Source: Acephala macrosclerotiorum (Eukaryota; Ascomycota; Leotiomycetes; Helotiales; Mollisiaceae). From it: a stretch of 64,000 bases of DNA. The stretch spans positions 62,001 through 126,000 of the forward strand of contig MU119314.1 of the NCBI GenBank assembly GCA_014904845.1, given 5' to 3'. Below are positions 1-11,667 of this stretch, in pieces. A program made the translations under genes and the position numbers. How positions within the stretch are numbered: the first letter of the stretch is position 1; each line of letters starts with the position of its first letter. The notes under the pieces were generated by a model. The model did no database searches, was not told the DNA's origin, and was given only the letters and a program-made list of their open reading frames with translations.

Positions 1-1356
1 CAGGTTCTGCACCGTGGTGCTTTTCGTCAAGGTCCAAGTCGAAGTACGATCCAGGTGAACATCAAAGTATGCTTCGGCGAATCCAGAATATGCAGCCCCT
101 GTCCATGAACTGTATGATGTCAATGACCAGCTGATAAAGCTCGAATTGTAGGCAACAAGGTCTCCGACTAGATTCGATTCGGTTACGTTGACATAAACCT
201 CAGCGGGCTGAAGATTTGGTTGCTGAGAGTAGTCGGCGTAGTAGTCGAAGTCTTGGGTGATCTGGGAGAAGTTGGCGACGACCAGAACACCGCTCGTGAC
301 AAGTTCACTGGCGTGGAGTGAGACATCAATGATGGTGTTTCCGAACCAGAGTCCTGGTATTGATCCAAGTGTCGTGATCTTCGAGTTTTTGAGCGACAGG
401 ATGGCTCCTGACTCTCGTGTCTGAGATGAAAAGATTGCAACGCCACCCAGTAGCCCAGCCGTTGTTTCACAGTTCGTGAGATACGCTTTCTGAGACCCAT
501 CCATGAAGACCGTGGGCCCATTCTCAGAGATGGCGACAACGTTGGTAGCGTAGATATTTCCAAGTGCGTAGAAAGTTGCACTTCCGATTCCGGTTGTATG
601 AGCTACGGAATCTGAGATGTGAAGATAGCCAGCTGGGCTGTCCCCTGAGAAGGATGAAGATCTATAAGTCAGTTAGTTCGTATCCTGCCTTGTGGTACTA
701 GAAGTCATGTAGTCGAACTTCTACGACAATCCAGGGGGAAGATTTGACTGACCTCTTTCCTCCCGAGAAATGCTGAACATTTGAGACATATGCCGTTCCA
801 TTGCCAGAAGCATATACACCGTGTGAGACTGGCCCAGAGCTGTAAAGCCAAGCATTGTCGACGTACACAACGCTGTCTGTACCATACACGTAAATGTTCG
901 CCGCACCGTTGTGAACAGTCACGTTGATGTTATCGAAGTAGCCTGTAGATGCGTTTGCCTGAAGAGATGAGCATGATGTAGGGAGGCGGGAGGTCAGCTG
1001 AAACTCACTACGTTGATGGCCGCATTGAATCCGTAGAAGCTTGATTCAAGGAGGTTTGAAGCGTAGCCAGACTTGATGATGGTGGAGTAGGACAGGTTCA
1101 GCTCGCCTGTGACAAGGATGACACTAGTTTGATTAAGTGTTGTGGAGAATGTCTGATGGCTGAGTGAGGTAGAGTTGTCGAAGGTATAAGCAGCGACGAT
1201 TGGACTGGGTTGGACGCTGATAAATGGGACATCGTAGTCTGGGACGATTGCATTATCGGCCTCCCACAAGGAAGGGGGGATGGTGTCTGAGGGATCTACA
1301 ATGGAGACCGCTGCGAGCGCACTGGCACAGAAATATATAAGGTGCAAGATGTGCAT
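1..1356 (-). CDS. Secreted beta-helix-like protein, 3' end cut by window edge
   Basis: Three exons are visible: 1356-1009, 958-753 and 661-1. The introns (959-1008, 662-752) start GTGAGT and GTCAGT and end CAG and TAG, and the frame stays open across both junctions to the window edge. The protein starts with a hydrophobic signal peptide (about residues 1-16). It then carries many short strands rich in Asn, Thr, Ser, Gly and Val with N-glycosylation sequons, a pattern expected of a right-handed parallel beta-helix. No catalytic motif is recognisable, so the function is unknown; a cell-wall or extracellular role is inference. The gene is incomplete because its C-terminus lies left of position 1. 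Confidence 0.7.
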
Positions 1357-2978
1357 GATGCTGGAACTTGATTAAACTGCTGATGATGTTCATCATTGTT
1401 GAGGTTGTTGGACACGCTTTATACAAAGAGTATTGCCATAGAAGCAATTCTAGCAATTTCCCCGCATCCACCCCAGATTGGCGACGCTCAAGTTGTGAGC
1501 ATCTTCCAGGTCCACTCCTATGAGAAAACGACTCGAGGCGATTCTTGCCCCGTTCAGGTACCGGACGTATCGCCACATGAGGTTGGAACCTCCTTTGGCG
1601 CTATGTCTCCCGCCTGGTAGCGCATCCTAGGTTCCTGACAGCAGACGCGTCATCAATTGGCAAATGAGATTCTGGGCCGCATCGGGAGGGAATTTTGTGA
1701 AGGCTCGGGGCGAAGAATGTGGAGCCGATGGGCAAATTGCGGAGAACCTTGCCGGTATACATCTCTGAAACGCGGGGCCGATCCTCTTCAACAATATCTC
1801 AAAAGGGAAGTTCAAGGTTCGACCCCTCAGCGTTCATAGATCTGACTAGATAGGAGGGAGAAGGTCGGATGCCTAGGTGGACCGCATCCCGAACTACTTC
1901 TCCGCAACGCAAACAAAGACACGCAAAGAATCACGTAATGTAGTCAACATTGCTTCGAGGTTGTCCTGAAAAGATAAGGAATGAATTGAATGATCTCAGA
2001 AACTTTGAAACCATGAGTACTTGAGAGACTGAGACTTCCCCTACGCTGCAAAATCCCAGTCGTCGAGTCGAACATGCAGGCTACGAGTAGGGGCTCGACG
2101 CATCCTAGAGAATCGAGGTGGATTGGATATCTGGCACACATGCTCTGCTCATAATTGGCAGAACCCCTTCCCCAAGAGTGTACAATCATGGCATTCGAAA
2201 TCTGGATGACGTAGTTGGAGGTATTCCTTGGGTAGGTCATTCTCGAGATCGTCAACTGTGGTTCGAAGGAAGGGGTTTCGAATTCGACTTTCGCTGGAGG
2301 GACTGGAAGTAATCGATATGGCAACTCAGTACTAATCATGCCAGCCCCTTACAACTGCAAGATCTGCGGGCGCCTGCATTGCACGAAGCGATTCGAGATC
2401 GAGGGACCTGGTGGACCATTGATGTATTTTGGCCATAAGGGTAAATATCTTGTGGCCAGCCATTGGCGATAGGTTTCCGGAACAATTCGCAGAGACAAAT
2501 CCGAGAGGTATAGAGAAGTTATCAATGTTCAGATGAGATTATGCGTCTCGAGTGTCGTTGAGGACGTTCAAGTCTCGGAATATCGCCGTGACTGGAGACG
2601 CGTTTAGGCGGTGAAGCCAGGATTCTGCCCTATAACTTTACTCGCTGAAATTTCACGTTGTTGCGAGCACTGCCTCTCATCAGAAGAACAATGCATTTTC
2701 TCCCACTCAGATCATACATTCATCGCAGCAAGATCCAAATGATGCCGTTGGGCTTGCTTCTTCCATGTCCTGTACCTTGACTGCTGCTGCATATTAGGGC
2801 CCCTCTTTCCTTTTTTGGCACTCATGGCTCGAGCCGATGTTGCACACCGCATCTCATTGAACAAATGAGCGAGGAGGTGGAAACCTTGTACGTACGGCAG
2901 TTCTGCGAAAATATGAAGTGGCCGATATGATTTCTTCCTAATACATTTTCGTCCTTTCGTCTTGATTCTGTGTACGAG
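1357..2978. other. Intergenic, no supported gene
   Basis: About 1.6 kb between the divergent beta-helix gene and the FAD oxidase gene. It contains only short frames. One 44-codon frame at 2338-2472 (+) has a C-x2-C pair near its N-terminus but no other support. The stretch upstream of 2979 serves as promoter for the FAD oxidase gene. Confidence 0.5.
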
Positions 2979-4943
2979 ATGAAGACCTTCCTTGCGATAT
3001 TTCTAACAGCAGTTTTCTCGCTGCAACATCATTTCTCCAATGCGAGCTCCTGTCGGTGTTTACCGGGGGACGAGTGCTGGCCCCCTCCAACAACATGGAA
3101 AGCCTTTAATGACACGGTCGGGGGACGTCTGATCGCCACAGTTCCCTTGGGCACGGCCTGCCACAGTCCTCATTACAATGCCACCGAATGTGCATATTTA
3201 CAGAGTCAATGGCAACTTGAGTCCATCCAGTATGTACTTCTTCCTTACTATCTTGCGGCATCTGACTACCCTTCAGCATGAACTCTTCTTCGTCAGTGAT
3301 GGCACCATTCTTTGCAAACCAAAGCTGTGATCCGTTTCAACCACCGTCGAGACCATGCTTGATTGGAAATTACGTGGAATATGTCGTCAATGTGACAGAA
3401 GCTGATGATGTTATTGCTGCTATCAACTTTGCAAAAGTACACAACATCCGGTTCGTGATCAGAAACACTGGGCACGAGTAAGTCTTCGACACTATCCGGC
3501 GTTTTTCAAACATATTTTCTACCTCCATTTTTGTCGGCAACCAAGCGTAGTGCTTAACATGGCCTATTCAACTTCGCGCCATGATTTGAACGAGAGGCGT
3601 AATAGCTCAAGGGTGTTGGGCCTTGAGTATCTGGGTGCGACTGGGAGTCTTGGTACTGGATTGCCAGTTAATTATTCTGACATCAGAACAGCTATCTCGG
3701 AAAGTCAACTGGAGCTGGAGCATTGGCCGTTTGGATGCATCATCTCAAGGACATAGAAGTTGTGGACTGGTCTGACCCAAGGTACACTGGAAAGGCAATG
3801 AAGATGGGAGCGGGAGTCCAGGGATTCGATGCATTGTATGCTGGCACCACTTCAGGCTTCATTGTGCTTGGTGGTGAATGCCCTACAGTCGGACTGGCTG
3901 GAGGATACACACAGGGTGGTGGCCATTCTGCTCTCAGCACAACATTTGGCCTAGCTGCAGACAACACTCTCGAATTTGAGGTTGTGACGGCAGGAGGAGA
4001 TCTCATTAAAACATCACCGACGGAGAATGAGGATCTATTCTGGGCTCTGAGCGGAGGGGGCGGTGGAACTTATGGAGTCGTCCTTTCCATGACCGTCAAG
4101 GCTTATCCAGATTCCAACATTGGCGGAGGAACCCTTCTTTTCCACGCCAACGAGACTACCTTGGAAAATTTCTATACCGCTATCGACAAGTTCCATGCCC
4201 TTCTTCCGGCTATGGCCGATGCTGGAGCCATGGTCATTTACTACTTTACCAAGACTTTCTTCACAATCTCTCCGCTCACCGTATATAACCAGACAGCCGA
4301 TGATGCGGCAGAGATTTTCAACAACTTCACCAGCTACCTTGATGAGAATGAAATTCCTTATACACACACCTATACGGAGTCTTCCAGCTATTACGACCAC
4401 TTTAACACATACTTCGGGCCTCTGCCTTTCGGCAACATCCAGGTCGGAATCGCTCAATATGGTGGCAGGTTGATTTCCCGAGACAATATCGAGGGTAATA
4501 GTGCTACCCTCTCAGCTGCATTCCGGAACATCACTCAGCAAGGCGCAACTTTTATTGGCGTAGGGCTGAACGTCTCCTCTTCTGTCCCGAACAATGCTGT
4601 TCTTCCAGCTTGGCGCACTGCTGTTGTCTCCGCTACTCTTACACTTCCATGGAGCTTTGAAGCGCCATGGAGTGACATGATAGCACTGCAAGACGAAATG
4701 ACTGATTCTATTGTTCCTCAGTTGGAAGCTGCGACTCCCAATAGCGGTGCTTACATGAATGAGGCGGATTTCAGGCAACCGAATTCGCAGCAGGACTTTT
4801 TTGGTGCCAACTACAACAAGTTGCTGAGCATCAAAAAGAAGTGGGACCCCAGCCACATTTTCTATGCTATTACAGCTGTTGGCAGTGAATATTGGACCGT
4901 TGCTAAAAATGGAAGAATGTGTAAAGTCGAGTTAAAAAAGTAA
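2979..4943 (+). CDS. Secreted FAD-linked oxidoreductase (berberine-bridge-enzyme type)
   Basis: Exons are 2979-3229, 3277-3477 and 3692-4943, giving 567 residues. The first true ATG is at 2979, followed by a signal peptide of about 24 residues. A PCMH-type FAD-binding domain follows. His150 (in NTGHDYLGKS) and Cys214 (in GGECPTVGLAGG) sit where the family attaches FAD by two covalent bonds. The C-terminal BBE segment carries YMNEADF and ANYNKLLSIKKKWDP. Such enzymes oxidise sugars, alcohols or secondary metabolites outside the cell; the substrate cannot be told here. Several N-glycosylation sequons fit secretion. The second intron is 214 nt, long for this genome, but the phase and the conserved GHDYLGKSTGAGAL block across the junction support it. 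The gene ends directly against an AT-rich block. Confidence 0.93.
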
Positions 4944-5478
4944 AACTTGAATATTGTACGCAAATTTATTTATATTTTAATATTAATACTTTTTAATATA
5001 TGGATTTTTAATTTTCAGAGTTATAAACGTTAATTTCAAAAGTTAATTATTAAACTTTTTAAAATAAAATAATATTATAAAGAAAAAATATTAAATTTAA
5101 TTTATTTATTAAAAAAATATATAAAATATAATTTTAAATATATTACGTTTATAATTATAATTTTTATTACAAAAATAAATAAATATATATAATATAAATA
5201 AAAATTATATATATAATATTTAAATATAAAAAGTTTATTATTTAATAAAATTTGAAAATTTATTTTAATAATTATTTTAATTTTAAGTATTTATAAAACG
5301 TTTAAATTAAAAGTTTTTAATTTAAAATTTAAAATAAAATTAAATTAATAAAATTAAAAACTTTATAAATCTTTATAAAAAAGTTTTTATTATAATTATA
5401 TTTACGTAATTTTATTATTTATTTAATTTAAAATTTAATATTTTTTATAATAAATAATTTTATTTGAATTTAATTACG
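4944..5478. repeat. AT-rich block, probably RIP-mutated repeat
   Basis: About 0.5 kb of nearly pure A/T with no reading frame. The few remaining C and G bases occur largely as CpG. It begins abruptly just after the stop codon of the FAD oxidase gene and ends at about 5478 in normal-composition DNA. This composition is expected of a heavily RIP-mutated transposon copy; the original element cannot be recognised. Confidence 0.75.
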
Positions 5479-6670
5479 ACCCGGGTTAAGTCTCAAAAGC
5501 TGGAATTCAATATTATTCGCACACTTTGTCTGCCGAAAAAGGTGGACGTCCCTGGAGTAGATGGTCACGCTCTGGCTCAATAGAGTTGTCTCGGTTCCAG
5601 TAGCGAGAATTCAAGACCGTGGGACAAAACGGGAGGCTGTGGAGGTGGCGAGGAAGTGCACTGAGGAAGCATAGCCGTGGGAAGGGAGAAAACCTTGGTG
5701 GAAACGGGTAGACCTGGTTGACTATCTAGACGAGTCTGGGGGATGATCAGGGGACGGCCGGATTACACAATCTCACGGAGGACACACCGCTGTAGAAAAT
5801 GTGGAACTTCTGTCTTGTGGGATCATGGGTAGCAAAGCCGAATCAAAAGGGACTGGCTATGCATAGACACTCGACTCCGCAGAATGAGAGGGTGGATTAA
5901 CGGGCGGGTTCTAGGGCTCGATCTCTGGATAGGACTGGGTTATTTGATATGCCTCCTCTCTGTTAGATGATTGGGAACATCGCTCTTCCTGACTGACTCT
6001 CGGGCGGATAGAGACGGATCTACAGGTGGTGCTGGACAGTACCCCCATAAATATGGGCTGTATTTGGAGATTTTACTATTCTTTTTGCCAGCGGTAACAC
6101 CGGACCACTACGGGCTGATAATGACGTATTGGTATTGGACAAACTTGCGGTTTGCTTGATTATGCTGGGAAATATCGATGGGAGCTGAGGATCTTGTATG
6201 AGATGTAGTTGTTGTCTGGATGGAAAAGCACTGCAATCGGAATACCACCAAGGCAACTTTCAATATGTAGCTAGTTGTCGGCGTTGAAGATAGCAAATCT
6301 GAACTCCTAACCCTAAAAAAGCCTCATCATAGCATTTATGACTCGGAATGAATATGCTGGGAATAAATGTAATTCCACAGATGGGTCTTTTCCGCCATGT
6401 GCGCGTCCATTTCCTAAGATTAGTCGCGTCCTTAGCCACTCCCTCAGCCTCAATCACACCCCCCAACTAATTTACAAGTCGATAAGCAATATGTGGAGTG
6501 CACCGATAGGCGAACACTACGGTCAACAAAGCGAGGAGGTGTATCGGCAGTTTAGTTGAGAGTAACGCACTAAGCCAGAGGTGTTGATGGAGATTCGCTA
6601 AGAGCTCGGAGGGCAATTATACTCGAGTACCAATATCAAAACTCCTCCATGAGAGAACCCTTCCTTCATT
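5479..6670. other. Intergenic, nothing recognised
   Basis: About 1.2 kb of normal base composition between the AT-rich block and the 3' end of the pseudokinase gene. Only short unsupported frames are present on either strand. It could be eroded transposon or gene sequence. Confidence 0.5.
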
Positions 6671-8687
6671 TCAATATGACAGATGTTTTTGGAATTCCCG
6701 AGCAAGGAAGGCATGAGCCTTGTACATCTCCAGATAAGCTGGACTGTATCGGCTTCGGACAGCGTACTCGAGATATTTAAGAGCTACCGTGACCCTCTTG
6801 CCTAAATATTTTCGTATTGTCAGTCCACGTTCTATTCTGAAATCAGAAATTTGGCTGTCACTTACCATCAGATGTCAGGGATGTGGCAAGGGTGGAGTAA
6901 TCGTTGGCTTCTTCAAAGGAGAAGTCAGTCAAATTCCACCAAAAGGCTGCCCCGACGATAAACGATATGACAGGATTGCTCCCATTGTCCCCATCCATAA
7001 TAATACTGAAGTCCTCCTTGCTGATTCGGGAGGCCGACTGAACAAATTTTGGTGAAGTTTTGTTGAGAAGTCTTGCTTCTTGCACCGCTATCAACGCTTT
7101 TTGCTGGACCTCGTCCAGATCACAGTGAGCTAAACTCCCAGCAACTTTAGAGTCTAGAAGCTCATGATCTTCACTAATGTTTGGCAAAGCTAAAGAGGCA
7201 CTGAGCCCTTGTAGAGATCTGGCAACAGCATCCGCGGTAGTTCGGTACATAGGGTCTCTTCGCCAACATTGCTGAATGAGATCCCGGAATTTAAAGGTTT
7301 CTCTAGCATCTCCAAGAGAGCCTGGCATATCCCCTTTCCGAAGTCGTTTCCTGATTGCCTCGCACTCGTCTGTTTCCTTGTATATATGCTTTTTGGCGCC
7401 ATAAGGGACTTGGCAGAAGATGCATTGCCAAAGCACGATACCAAGACTGTATTCCTGAATTCAGCATCCCACATGTATTGTTTCTAGGTTGGGAATATAA
7501 GACAGCGACTAACCTCCAAACATCTGTTGCTGCCGAGTGCTCTCGTCTATTATGGTATTCGGGTGCTTCATACCGAATGTCATATTCATAGCTAGATGTT
7601 TTCTGATGAATGTTTGGCAATTGTTAACTGATTTAACCCCTATTTTTAAGATCGGTTTTTTCAAGCCGACTCACATTGCGCAAGTTCTCTAGGTTTGTCA
7701 AGACTGGACATAGTTTCCCTGATGGTAATCTCTTCAACACAACCGTTTGATCAGTCACTGACTTCAATAAGAGATCCGCTTTGTGAAACCAGGCCATAGA
7801 TTTTGCAAGGTCCGAGGCAAGTCGAGCTCGTTCTAGCAGGGACGATTGCGTCAGATCCTTAAGGCATGCTTGATTTAACGTCATTTCGCCTGTCAAATCC
7901 TCCATCACTGCATAGTACGTTTTATTGGCGCTCAAAGTGCCGTGAAATCGCTGAACATACGCCCCTTCCTGGAGATCGCAATAAATATCCAAGTTCTCTT
8001 TGGCCACTTTCGATGGCTGTATAGGATAACAGATGATCGGCCCGACATTTTCCAAGGTCCCTTTCCCATAAAATGGCTCGTTGGCGTCAAATGTCAATCT
8101 GAAGGTGTGGTCCAGATAAAAGTCTGGCTGGATTCGGGATAGTGTAGCCGAACTAAGCTGGTGCTCCCTTCTATCGCGCTCTTCCATGTTCTTTTGCAGA
8201 TTTCTCATGATCTCATTTTGCGAGTCTTGTCCTGCGAGTAGTTTTCTGAATGCTACACCCTCACGGACCAAAATCTCAGTCTGGAGTACGATTAGCTCTA
8301 CAGCAAGTAGGAATTGAACCAATGAGCGCCTACAACAGAGTCGAATACGAAGATATCTCGAAGAGCGTTGAGTTCCTTAAGCAGTGAAGGGTATTCGTGC
8401 CGCACGAACACCTCTAAACCGACGGTACTTATGCTCCATGTTCTGCACGAGTCGACGAAATTCTCAACCTTTCGAATACAAGACTTGAAACTGTGAATGG
8501 TGTGTAAGGTTCCAACAGCACTTCGTTTGCGATCAAGCAGCTCGTGCAGAAGGGATACTTCTTTATAGAGCTTTATGCACTTATCCTTGAAAACTCGCAC
8601 TTCGTTGATCTTTTTAATAAGTGCAATGATGAGGGAAGATGTTTCAACCACGCAAGACTCGATAGCAAGACCCAGCGGAGCGTCCAT
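6671..8687 (-). CDS. MLKL-like protein: helical bundle + pseudokinase + Sel1-like tail
   Basis: Five exons (8687-8334, 8280-7675, 7602-7514, 7446-6866, 6801-6671) give 586 residues in uninterrupted phase. Residues 1-150 are predicted helical and Leu/Ile-rich, starting MDAPLGLAIESC, resembling the N-terminal four-helix bundle of MLKL/HELL-type membrane-active domains. A charged linker (about 140-160) precedes a protein-kinase fold. Its hinge, APE (333-335, in YEAPEYHNR), and DVWSLGIVLWQ are clear. HRD is replaced by LKS (290-292), DFG by NLE (314-316), and no glycine loop or VAIK lysine is seen, so it should be catalytically dead. A C-terminal Sel1-like helical repeat (about 500-570) follows. 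It is divergent to an active kinase gene. A cell-death executor role is inference from domain layout; helix similarity needs a structure-based test. Confidence 0.75.
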
Positions 8688-9128
8688 TTCGAATGGCAAT
8701 ACCTTGGGGCTAGCGGAGATGATAAAGGCTGAATTAATACTTCTAACAAAATTGAGGGAGCTAAAATAGAGAAAACGAGGTTGGGAGGAAGGGAAAAAGG
8801 TGGGGCGATGAGTGGGCAGGATCAGCTGGGGATCAGGCCACAGTACATGCCACAGCTGGGGATCGGGCCACAGCACATGCCACAGCTAGGGATCAGGCCA
8901 CAGTACATGCCACAGTTATGCCAAAACGTCATTGACGACATGAGTTTGTATCTCTCAACTATGTACAGCACGGCACAGTAGCTTCTGGCAATTGTAATCA
9001 TTAATTACATCGATACCGTAAATTAACGACCCAGCCGACTTGATAGCATCAACCATCTTGTTTTGGTTCGTTTCCCTTTTTAGGCTGGCAGAAGCAGATA
9101 TACAGTGACTAGAAACAAATCTTGAGAG
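8688..9128. promoter_or_regulatory. Shared divergent promoter of the pseudokinase/kinase pair
   Basis: These 441 bp separate the start codons of two divergently transcribed genes and must contain both promoters. The most striking feature is a perfect-period triplet repeat of 30-bp units at 8821-8910, described separately. No other gene is credible here. The pseudokinase frame stays open upstream of its chosen ATG through the repeat, but MDAPLGL at 8687 is the more natural start. Confidence 0.6.
8821..8910. repeat. Three tandem 30-bp repeats in the divergent promoter
   Basis: Three head-to-tail 30-bp copies, each containing GGGATCAGGCCACAGTACAT or a near variant, differ at only a few positions. 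A partial fourth copy begins at 8911. The period is a multiple of three, so both strands stay open, but placement in a short divergent promoter favours protein-binding sites or an untranslated leader over coding sequence. Confidence 0.85.
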
Positions 9129-11667
9129 ATGGCAACTGAGCTAATACTATCACTGCACAATGATGAAAAGAAGCTTGTAGATGATTTTTACTCTACCTTT
9201 CAGAAATCCAGACCTGCTCCACGTTTGAATGTCCCAGGGTTTCGCCGATATGTTTTTGGGCAGTGGGTGTGGGCTCAAAAGGTCCAGAGGGAGCTCGAGT
9301 ATGTTATATGCGAACATAAACTTTTCCATTTCCACGAAGGAAATAAAGAAAAATGCTGGAAACTTTGCCTGACTAGGTTGAAGTCCGTCCGAGCAGCATG
9401 GGACTCCCAGTATTCGAAAGTTCCGAAGCTTGAAGCCGACAACTCCCGGTTTTTGGAGCATTGGCTAAAAGAGCCCGAAGATGAACCCTCTCTCTGCCCA
9501 GCCGAGGAAGATCTGTCATACTGGGAGAAAATTACAATAATGTATATTTGCAGGCTACTTCAAGTTTCACCGTTCTCGGATTCTGCTACCTTGGGGAGGC
9601 AGGTCTCGGAACTTAGTATCGCATATCCAATAGAGAACATAGAGCAGACATCAGGAGATAGTTCTTCAACATCCGCCAAAGGCTCAAAAAGGACCAACCC
9701 GAAACATACGGCTACACAAACAAGGTCTGATTGGTTTTATGAAATCTGGGAGCTTGTGCACATGTGTAGCATTTACGAAAGATCGGCAATTTACCGCCAT
9801 ATGATATGGGATGCTCTCGGACAATGCGGCTTTGAAGATTTGTATGCACAAGTTAAGGATAAGTTTGTTCGAAGAGACTTCGAGGCCGAAGTCCGTTCTC
9901 CCTCAATTTTCAATCTGCTTCTCGCTTGCTAATTAGATTCCGTTTAGTATCCACAGTCTCAGGCGTTCCTAGTCAGTGATCCCGTCGATTATGTCGAATT
10001 CATGCCTTGGAATCATTTAGAGCCTTGCTTCTCGTGCCCAAATTCATTATCAAGTGCGGAAACACGATTTAGGCACTGGATTTCCAGCAACGTAATGAAG
10101 TACGATCACCATCTTCACACGAATGTGACCACATTCCGCTTTTGTGTCGAGAACGATAATTACTTCCCTGGCCATTTACATCGAGGAAAAGTCAGCTTTA
10201 TACTTTCGCCTCTTAGAGAGTCAGAGTTCGTAAAAAATCTCCACGGCTTTTGGAAATGTTGGGTGAGTGGTCTACTACTCAGTTGTTTGTAGGCCTTGGC
10301 TTATATTCCACTTCTAACGTCTTGACTCTAGAATGACTGTGCTATAACCAGAGAAACAGGAACAGGTAAATGGTTTCTCTTGGAGACTATTCCTGGACAA
10401 GAGTTTCGCCAAGTATTCTATTCGACAGACATGTTTTCCGCCGTGAAGTACTTTTGTAGGAAGATAGACCGCATTCGGTTTGACTCGGACAAACTCCTCC
10501 GTGAAATCATGGGCTCATATTTTGATGCAACTTATGAAGGGATACTTGAGCCCATTCCTATCACACAAATAACATCTGTCTGTCCAGAACCACTTGGAGA
10601 AGGGGGACGCGGCATCGTATATAAAGCTACTTGGTCCTGCCCACAGAAGATGGACATGCCATCTCCAGAAAATATTACCGTGGCAGTGAAAGCGATAAAG
10701 ACAAAGGACAGAGGTGATCTTAATCGCTTTTTCAAAGAGGTATAAGTTTCACCAGTATACAGATATCTCAGCTAACATGTTCTAAGCTCAAAGCTAATGT
10801 AATAGCGTTGCAAGGCTCGTCAGTCAGTTGTGTCCGGTGTTTTGGGATCTCTAAAACTAGATCGAGGCAGTCATCATCGAAACACTTGGAACCCTCAACG
10901 GAATCAAGTTCTTTAAGCAGTGTCTTACCACATGACACATTTCTTTTGGTCGTGGAATATGCTAAAGATGGATTCTTAACTAAATATCTTCTCAAGACGC
11001 TAAACGGTGACATTTCGGACTGGCCACGAATTCGTGACGTCCTCATTGACCTCACAGTATGCATATTCGAGCTTCATGAAGTTGGAATCATTCATCGGTA
11101 GGTACTGTACATCTCTTAAGTCATGCATTCTTCTCGACTAAATCGCTAGCTAAATAAAACTTTAGAGATCTTCATGAGAATAACGTTCTCATAGGCACCG
11201 ATGACACTTCAATGGATGAAGATGCTTTAGAGCGACCCGCACTCAAAGTCTCGGATCTCGGCGAAAGCGCACTCTCGGAATTGACACTGCAAGGTGGCAC
11301 ATACGGCGACAGAAATGTATGGGCGCCCGAGATTATTCGAGGTCGTAATTACAGTAAAGCTTCCGACATCTATGCAATGGGGTCTATTATGGAAAAGACA
11401 GTGAGCTTGCAATGGGAAGTCTCGTTAAGCAAACATGGAATTAAGACCACCATGACGCCCAAATTTATTGTCGATGTTATGAGATGGTGCCGCCAGCCTA
11501 AAGCTTCCGATCGACCTTCCGCGGAAGAGGCATCCTCGGCATTGGGAGATCACATGATGGAAACGGAATTCGAAATGGAAGAGGTAGATCCAGACAGGAT
11601 TTTCAGCTATGAGAAAGAGACCGAAAATCACGATAACGATGAGAATGAGCAGGAAATCCCACCTTGA
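9129..11667 (+). CDS. Protein kinase with long novel N-terminal region
   Basis: Five exons (9129-9890, 9948-10262, 10332-10739, 10787-11097, 11166-11667) give 765 residues. Residues 1-400 match no domain I recognise; they are helical and charged, with a low-complexity Ser/Thr/Lys stretch near 180-200. The kinase domain has a glycine loop LGEGGRGIVYKA (447-458), VAVK lysine (Lys479), HRDLHENN (598-605), DLG in place of DFG (629-631), and WAPE (651-654), followed by DIYAMGSIM. All catalytic residues are present, so it should be active. A short acidic tail ends the protein. It shares a promoter with the pseudokinase gene on the other strand, suggesting co-expression and possibly a kinase-effector pair. 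The first intron uses a weak GTCCGT donor and is the least certain junction. Confidence 0.83.

Noticed and set aside
1805..1835. GGTTCGACCCC, like a tRNA B box
   Set aside because: The surrounding bases do not form a T-stem, and no A box, anticodon arm or acceptor stem can be folded.
3550..3756. Open frame inside the FAD oxidase gene
   Set aside because: It covers the 214-nt intron; the conserved GHDYLGKS block joins only when that stretch is removed.
6295..6325. CCTAACCCTAA-like telomere motif
   Set aside because: Only one and a half units, with no flanking array.
8781..8981. Plus-strand frame through the 30-bp repeats
   Set aside because: It is open only because the repeat length is a multiple of three; composition and context indicate promoter DNA.
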